Assembly: GCA_037013495.1 (NCBI GenBank)
Contig: CM072805.1
Coordinates: 11,318,601-11,382,600 of the forward strand
Reading direction: 5' to 3'
Origin: Hippophae tibetana
Taxonomy: Eukaryota; Streptophyta; Magnoliopsida; Rosales; Elaeagnaceae
DNA length: 64,000 bases
Part shown: piece by piece, positions 56,501 to 64,000 of the stretch
Position numbering within the stretch: the stretch's first letter is position 1
How the letters are laid out: the number at the start of each line of letters is the position of its first letter
Made by a program: the position numbers and the translations under genes
The notes under the pieces: model-generated
What the model saw: the letters and a program-made list of their open reading frames with translations, nothing else
Database searches by the model: none
What the model was told of the DNA's origin: nothing

Positions 56501-58132
56501 ATCAAATAAATAGTCGATCTATCTTTGAAAAAATTCGATAGGCATAATTTTAACATTAAATAATTGAGATAAATTAAACCTAAGGTTAAAAAATGGAATT
56601 AAATAATACAAATGCAAATATGCACCTTATATGTTTCAACCATTTATTGATATGATGTCAATTTATGGTTGAGAAAAGTCCATAATCATGAATTTAACAT
56701 TACACAATTGGGATTTAGAAGATTCGACCTTAACATACTAATATGACAAAATGGAATACACCGTATTGTTAGTATTAGTTCATTTGAATGATCCATATTT
56801 GACTCAAATTCAAATAAATATAGTATATGTAAATATACACCTCAATTTCTATTCTTATCAAATAAATAGTCTATCTATCTTTGAAAAAACTCGATAGCCA
56901 TAATTTTAACATTAAGCAATTGAGATTAAGTAAATCTAACGTTAAAAAATTGAATTAAATAACACAAATGCAAATATGCGCCTTATAAGTTTCAACCATT
57001 GATTGATATGATGTCAATTTATGGTTGAGAAAAATATATAATCATGAATTTAACATTACACAATTGGGATTTAGAAGATTCGACCTTAACATACTAATAT
57101 GACAAAATGGAATACACCGTATTGTTAATATTAGTTCATTTGAATGATCCATATTTGACTCAAATTCAAATAAATATAGTATATATAAATATACAACTCA
57201 ATTTCTATTATTATCAAATAAATAGTCGATCTATCTTTGAAAAAATTCGATAGGCATAATTTTAACATTAAATAATTGAGATAAATTAAACCTAAGGTTA
57301 AAAAATCGAATTAAATAATACAAATGCAAATATGCACCTTATATGTTTCAACCATTTATTGATATGATGTCAATTTATGGTTGAGAAAAGTCCATAATCA
57401 TAAATTTAATATTACACATATGGGATTTAGAAGATTCGACCTTAACATACTAATATGACAAAATGGAATACACCGTATTGTTTGTATTAGTTCAATTGAA
57501 TGATCCATATTTGACTCAAATTCAAATAAATATAGTATATATAAATATACAACTCAATTTCTATTATTATCAAATAAATAGTCGATCTATCTTTGAAAAA
57601 ATTCGATAGGCATAATTTTAACATTAAATAATTGAGATAAATTAAACCTAAGGTTAAAAAATGGAATTAAATAATACAAATGCAAATATGCACCTTATAT
57701 GTTTCAACCATTTATTGATATGATGTCAATTTATGGTTGAGAAAAGTCCATAATCATGAATTTAACATTACACAATTGGGATTTAGAAGATTCGACCTTA
57801 ACATACTAATATGACAAAATGGAATACACCGTATTGTTAATATTAGTTCATTTGAATGATCCATATTTGACTCAAATTCAAATAAATATAGTATATATAA
57901 ATATACAACTCAATTTCTATTATTATCAAATAAATAGTCGATCTATCTTTGAAAAAATTCGATAGGCATAATTTTAACATTAAATAATTGAGATAAATTA
58001 AACCTAAGGTTAAAAAATCGAATTAAATAATACAAATGCAAATATGCACCTTATATGTTTCAACCATTTGTTGATATAAAGTCAATTTATGGTTGAGAAA
58101 AGTCCATAATCATGAATTTAATATTACACATA
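53506..58132. repeat. 13-mer higher-order repeat, copy 2 (4627 bp)
   Basis: Second copy of 48879-53505, with homology to 58191, where accgtatttttt replaces accgtattatta. The only difference noticed is attatgaaat near 51871 versus attatcaaat near 56498. Each copy contains the same chimeric B'-to-C unit with the same 68-codon chance frame (49633-49839 and 54260-54466). Confidence 0.9.
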
Positions 58133-61100
58133 TGGGATTTAGAAGATTCGACCTTAACATACTAATATGACAAAATGGAATACACCGTATTTTTTGTATT
58201 AGTTCAATTGAGTGATCCATATTTGACTCAAATTCAAATAAATATAGTATATATAAATATACAACTCAATTTCTATTATTATCAAATAAATAGTCGATCT
58301 ATCTTTGAAAAAATTCGATAGGCATAATTTTAACATTAAATAATTGAGATAAATTAAACCTAAGGTTAAAAAATGGAATTAAATAATACAAATGAAAATA
58401 TGCACCTTATATGTTTCAACCATTTATTGATATGATGTCAATTTATGGTTGAGAAAAGTCCATAATCATGAATTTAACATTACACAATTGGGATTTAGAA
58501 GATTCGACCTTAACATACTAATATGACAAAATGGAATACACCGTATTGTTAGTATTAGTTCATTTGAATGATCCATATTTGACTCAAATTCAAATAAATA
58601 TAGTATATGTAAATATACACCTCAATTTCTATTCTTATCAAATAAATAGTCTATCTATCTTTGAAAAAACTCGATAGCCATAATTTTAACATTAAACAAT
58701 TGAGATTAAGTAAATCTAACGTTAAAAAATTGAATTAAATAACACAAATGCAAATATGCGCCTTATAAGTTTCAACCATTGATTGATATGATGTCAATTT
58801 ATGGTTGAGAAAAGTATATAATCATGAATTTAACATTACACAATTGGGATTTAGAAGATTCGACCTTAACATACTAATATGACAAAATGGAATACACCGT
58901 ATTGTTAATATTAGTTCATTTGAATGATCCATATTTGACTCAAATTCAAATAAATATAGTATATATAAATATACAACTCAATTTCTATTATTATCAAATA
59001 AATAGTCGATCTATCTTTGAAAAAATTCGATAGGCATAATTTTAACATTAAATAATTGAGATAAATTAAACCTAAGGTTAAAAAATCGAATTAAATAATA
59101 CAAATGCAAATATGCACCTTATATGTTTCAACCATTTATTGATATAAAGTCAATTTATGGTTGAGAAAAGTCCATAATCATAAATTTAATATTACACATA
59201 TGGGATTTAGAAGATTCGACCTTAACATACTAATATGACAAAATGGAATACACCGTATTGTTAATATTAGTTCATTTGAATGATCCATATTTGACTCAAA
59301 TTCAAATAAATATAGTATATATAAATATACAACTCAATTTCTATTATTATCAAATAAATAGTCGATCTATCTTTGAAAAAATTCGATAGGCATAATTTTA
59401 ACATTAAATAATTGAGATAAATTAAACCTAAGGTTAAAAATTCGAATTAAATAATACAAATGCAAATATGCACCTTATATATTTCAACCATTTGTTGATA
59501 TAAAGTCAATTTATGGTTGAGAAAAGTCCATAATCAGGAATTTAATATTACACATATGGGATTTAGAAGATTCGACCTTAACATACTAATATGACAAAAT
59601 GGAATACACCGTATTTTTTGTATTAGTTCAATTGAATGATCCATATTTGACTCAAATTCAAATAAATATAGTATATATAAATATACAACTCAATTTCTAT
59701 TATTATCAAATAAATAGTCGATCTATCTTTGAAAAAATTCGATAGGCATAATTTTAACATTAAATAATTGAGATAAATTAAACCTAAGGTTAAAAAATGG
59801 AATTAAATAATACAAATGCAAATATGCACCTTATATGTTTCAACCATTTATTGATATGATGTCAATTTATGGTTGAGAAAAGTCCATAATCATGAATTTA
59901 ACATTACACAATTGGGATTTAGAAGATTCGACCTTAACATACTAATATGACAAAATGGAATACACCGTATTGTTAGTATTAGTTCATTTGAATGATCCAT
60001 ATTTGACTCAAATTCAAATAAATATAGTATATGTAAATATACACCTCAATTTCTATTCTTATCAAATAAATAGTCTATCTATCTTTGAAAAAACTCGATA
60101 GCCATAATTTTAACATTAAACAATTGAGATTAAGTAAATCTAACGTTAAAAAATTGAATTAAATAACACAAATGCAAATATGCGCCTTATAAGTTTCAAC
60201 CATTGATTGATATGATGTCAATTTATGGTTGAGAAAAGTATATAATCATGAATTTAACATTACACAATTGGGATTTAGAAGATTCGACCTTAACATACTA
60301 ATATGACAAAATGGAATACACCGTATTGTTAATATTAGTTCATTTGAATGATCCATATTTGACTCAAATTCAAATAAATATAGTATATATAAATATACAA
60401 CTCAATTTCTATTATTATCAAATAAATAGTCGATCTATCTTTGAAAAAATTCGATAGGCATAATTTTAACATTAAATAATTGAGATAAATTAAACCTAAG
60501 GTTAAAAAATGGAATTAAATAATACAAATGCAAATATGCACCTTATATGTTTCAACCATTTATTGATATGATGTCAATTTATGGTTGAGAAAAGTCCATA
60601 ATCATGAATTTAACATTACACAATTGGGATTTAGAAGATTCGACCTTAACATACTAATATGACAAAATGGAATACACCGTATTGTTAATATTAGTTCATT
60701 TGAATGATCCATATTTGACTCAAATTCAAATAAATATAGTATATATAAATATACAACTCAATTTCTATTATTATCAAATAAATAGTCGATCTATCTTTGA
60801 AAAAATTCGATAGGCATAATTTTAACATTAAATAATTGAGATAAATTAAACCTAAGGTTAAAAAATCGAATTAAATAATACAAATGCAAATATGCACCTT
60901 ATATGTTTCAACCATTTATTGATATAAAGTCAATTTATGGTTGAGAAAAGTCCAAAATCATAAATTTAATATTACACATATGGGATTTAGAAGATTCGAC
61001 CTTAACATACTAATATGACAAAATGGAATACACCGTATTGTTAATATTAGTTCATTTGAATGATCCATATTTGACTCAAATTCAAATAAATATAGTATAT

Positions 61101-64000
61101 ATAAATATACAACTCAATTTCTATTATTATCAAATAAATACTCGATCTATCTTTGAAAAAATTCGATAGGCATAATTTTAACATTAAATAATTGAGATAA
61201 ATTAAACCTAAGGTTAAAAAATCGAATTAAATAATACAAATGCAAATATGCACCTTATATGTTTCAACCATTTGTTGATATAAAGTCAATTTATGGTTGA
61301 GAAAAGTCCATAATCATGAATTTAATATTACACATATGGGATTTAGAAGATTTGACCTTAACATACTAATATGACAAAATGGAATACACCGTATTTTTTG
61401 TATTAGTTCATTTGAATGATCCATATTTGACTCAAATTCAAATAAATATAGTATATATAAATATACAACTCAATTTCTATTATTATCAAATAAATAGTCG
61501 ATCTATCTTTGAAAAAATTCGATAGGCATAATTTTAACATTAAATAATTGAGATAAATTAAACCTAAGGTTAAAAAATCGAATTAAATAATACAAATGCA
61601 AATATGCACCTTATATGTTTCAACCATTTGTTGATATAAAGTCAATTTATGGTTGAGAAAAGTCCATAATCATGAATTTAATATTACACATATGGGATTT
61701 AGAAGATTCGACCTTAACATACTAATATGACAAAATGGAATACACCGTATTGTTAATATTAGTTCATTTGAATGATCCATATTTGACTCAAATTCAAATA
61801 AATATAGTATATTTAAAAATACAACTCAATTTCTATTATTATCAAATAAATAGTCGATCTATCTTTGAAAAAATTCGATAGGCATAATTTTAACATTAAA
61901 TAATTGAGATAAATTAAACCTAAGGTTAAAAAATCGAATTAAATAATACAAATGCAAATATGCACCTTATATGTTTCAACCATTTATTGATATGATGTCA
62001 ATTTATGGTTGAGAAAAGTCCATAATCATAAATTTAATATTACACATATGGGATTTAGAAGATTCGACCTTAACATACTAATATGACAAAATGGAATACA
62101 CCGTATTGTTTGTATTAGTTCAATTGAATGATCCATATTTGACTCAAATTCAAATAAATATAGTATATATAAATATACAACTCAATTTCTATTATTATCA
62201 AATAAATAGTCGATCTATCTTTGAAAAAATTCGATAGGCATAATTTTAACATTAAATAATTGAGATAAATTAAACCTAAGGTTAAAAAATGGAATTAAAT
62301 AATACAAATGCAAATATGCACCTTATATGTTTCAACCATTTATTGATATGATGTCAATTTATGGTTGAGAAAAGTCCATAATCATGAATTTAACATTACA
62401 CAATTGGGATTTAGAAGATTCGACCTTAACATACTAATATGACAAAATGGAATACACCGTATTGTTAATATTAGTTCATTTGAATGATCCATATTTGACT
62501 CAAATTCAAATAAATATAGTATATATAAATATACAACTCAATTTCTATTATTATCAAATAAATAGTCGATCTATCTTTGAAAAAATTCGATAGGCATAAT
62601 TTTAACATTAAATAATTGAGATAAATTAAACCTAAGGTTAAAAAATCGAATTAAATAATACAAATGCAAATATGCACCTTATATGTTTCAACCATTTATT
62701 GATATAAAGTCAATTTATGGTTGAGAAAAGTCCATAATCATAAATTTAATATTACACATATGGGATTTAGAAGATTCGACCTTAACATACTAATATGACA
62801 AAATGGAATACACCGTATTTTTTGTATTATTTCAATTGAATGATCCATATTTGACTCAAATTCAAATAAATATAGTATATATAAATATACAACTCAATTT
62901 CTATTATTATCAAATAAATAGTCGATCTATCTTTGAAAAAATTCGATAGGCATAATTTTAACATTAAATAATTGAGATAAATTAAACCTAAGGTTAAAAA
63001 ATGGAATTAAATAATACAAATGCAAATATGCACCTTATATGTTTCAACCATTTATTGATATGATGTCAATTTATGGTTGAGAAAAGTCCATAATCATGAA
63101 TTTAACATTACACAATTGGGATTTAGAAGATTCGACCTTAACATACTAATATGACAAAATGGAATACACCGTATTGTTAGTATTAGTTCATTTGAATGAT
63201 CCATATTTGACTCAAATTCAAATAAATATATTATATGTAAATATACACCTCAATTTCTATTCTTATCAAATAAATAGTCTATCTATCTTTGAAAAAACTC
63301 GATAGCCATAATTTTAACATTAAACAATTGAGATTAAGTAAATCTAACGTTAAAAAATTGAATTAAATAACACAAATGCAAATATGCGCCTTATAAGTTT
63401 CAACCATTGATTGATATGATGTCAATTTATGGTTGAGAAAAGTATATAATCATGAATTTAACATTACACAATTGGGATTTAGAAGATTCGACCTTAACAT
63501 ACTAATATGACAAAATGGAATACACCGTATTGTTAGTATTAGTTCATTTGAATGATCCATATTTGACTCAAATTCAAATAAATATAGTATATATAAATAT
63601 ACAACTCAATTTCTATTATTATCAAATAAATAGTCGATCTATCTTTGAAAAAATTCGATAGGCATAATTTTAACATTAAATAATTGAGATAAATTAAACC
63701 TAAGGTTAAAAAATCGGATTAAATAATACAAATGCAAATATGCACCTTATATGTTTCAACCATTTATTGATATAAAGTCAATTTATGGTTGAGAAAAGTC
63801 CATAATCATGAATTTAATATTACACATATGGGATTTAGAAGATTCGACCTTAACATACTAATATGACAAAATGTAATACACCGTATTGTTAGTATTAGTT
63901 CATTTGAATGATCCATATTTGACTCAAATTCAAATAAATATAGTATATGTAAATATACACCTCAATTTCTATTCTTATCAAATAAATAGTCTATCTATCT
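58133..64000. repeat. Class A-rich right end with 4- and 5-monomer spacings
   Basis: About 16.5 units, mostly class A with isolated class C units near 58660, 60090 and 63295, and truncated by the window end. The variant ccgtattttttgtattag occurs at 58187, 59611, 61391 and 62815, spacings of 1424, 1780 and 1424 bp (4, 5 and 4 monomers); an earlier occurrence at 56407 is 1780 bp upstream. Private changes include attgagtgatcc near 58206, aatcaggaatttaat near 59532, gtccaaaatcataaa near 60950 and atatttaaaaatacaac near 61810. The last unit starts at 63751. No gene is seen. Confidence 0.82.

Larger units (their letters stand above)
1..64000. repeat. AT-rich satellite DNA array, ~356-bp monomer, ~179 copies plus a partial
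   Basis: A single tandem array fills the window. The start word atgtttcaacc occurs at 1, 357, 713, 1069 and 1425, exactly 356 bp apart, and the same word or its aagtttcaacc variant continues to 63751. The first unit holds 84 G+C in 356 bp, so it is about 76% A+T. Most units are 356 bp. Small indels give 354-358 bp: a two-base insertion (gtaaaaatata for gtaaatata), a one-base deletion (ggttacaaaa for ggttgacaaaa), a one-base insertion (agtaaattttgaatg near 27920, 41460 and 48590), and a two-base deletion near 20143. All units have the same orientation and no foreign insertion interrupts them. The family is not one I recognise. A heterochromatic satellite of a eukaryote is the natural reading; centromeric identity is not shown by the sequence. 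Confidence 0.98.

Noticed and set aside
1..64000. CRISPR array (regular repeats)
   Set aside because: The repeat unit is 356 bp with no short direct repeats separated by unique spacers, and no cas genes are present. The similarity covers the whole unit.
1..64000. Drosophila 359-bp or Tribolium ~360-bp satellites as identity
   Set aside because: Only the monomer length and AT-richness are similar. I do not recognise sequence identity with the Drosophila 1.688 family and cannot confirm any match to the Tribolium satellite without a search.
1..64000. Embedded transposable element, tRNA or rRNA
   Set aside because: No departure from the monomer register, no terminal repeats with target duplications, and no tRNA- or rRNA-like GC-richer segment was seen anywhere.

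Overview
The whole 64 kb window is one uninterrupted tandem-repeat (satellite DNA) array. The monomer is about 356 bp, arranged head to tail in one orientation, and is about 76% A+T (84 G+C counted in the first 356-bp unit). Counting from the recurring start word (atgtttcaacc or aagtttcaacc), there are about 179 complete monomers plus a final partial unit of 250 bp starting at 63751. I found no credible protein gene, RNA gene, transposon, CRISPR array or unique-sequence island. Both window edges are still inside the array.

A long homogeneous AT-rich satellite with higher-order structure points to eukaryotic constitutive heterochromatin, such as a centromeric, pericentromeric or subtelomeric block. 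I do not recognise the monomer and cannot name the species. The length, about twice a 178-bp nucleosome repeat, is common among animal and plant satellites.

Monomers fall into diagnostic subtypes, seen mainly in their 3' part. Class A has ttcgataggc, cctaaggtt and gcaccttatatg. Class B has atggttgacaaaaatcg, taacgttaaaatattg and ggcacttataag. Class B' is B with a one-base deletion (ggttacaaaaatcg). Class C has gaaaaaactcgatagcc, ttaaataacac and gcgccttataag. A minor class D has ttaattattac and gccccttat. Chimeric monomers joining the head of one class to the tail of another are frequent.

On top of the monomer there is a patchwork of different higher-order repeats (HORs). From left to right these are: a 3-mer block (1-3204, period 1068); a divergent mixed stretch (3205-4655); an 18-mer duplication (offset 6409; 4656-11064 and 11065-17387); a 15-mer duplication (offset 5341; 15891-21231 and 21232-25993) that starts inside the second 18-mer copy; a rearranged partial third copy (25994-30221); a 4-mer duplication (offset 1426; 30222-31647 and 31648-33073); an 8-mer duplication (offset 2850; 34547-37396 and 37397-40246); another 4-mer duplication (41516-42941 and 42942-44367); a 3-mer duplication (offset 1070; 45021-46090 and 46091-47160); a 13-mer duplication (offset 4627; 48879-53505 and 53506-58132); and a right-hand stretch rich in class A (58133-64000) with 4- and 5-monomer spacings. 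The copies I compared differ by only a few substitutions, as expected from recent unequal crossing-over, although assembly duplication cannot be excluded from sequence alone.

Offsets and breakpoints come from aligning diagnostic variants by eye. Treat boundaries as good to a few bases where single mismatches define them, and as approximate elsewhere.
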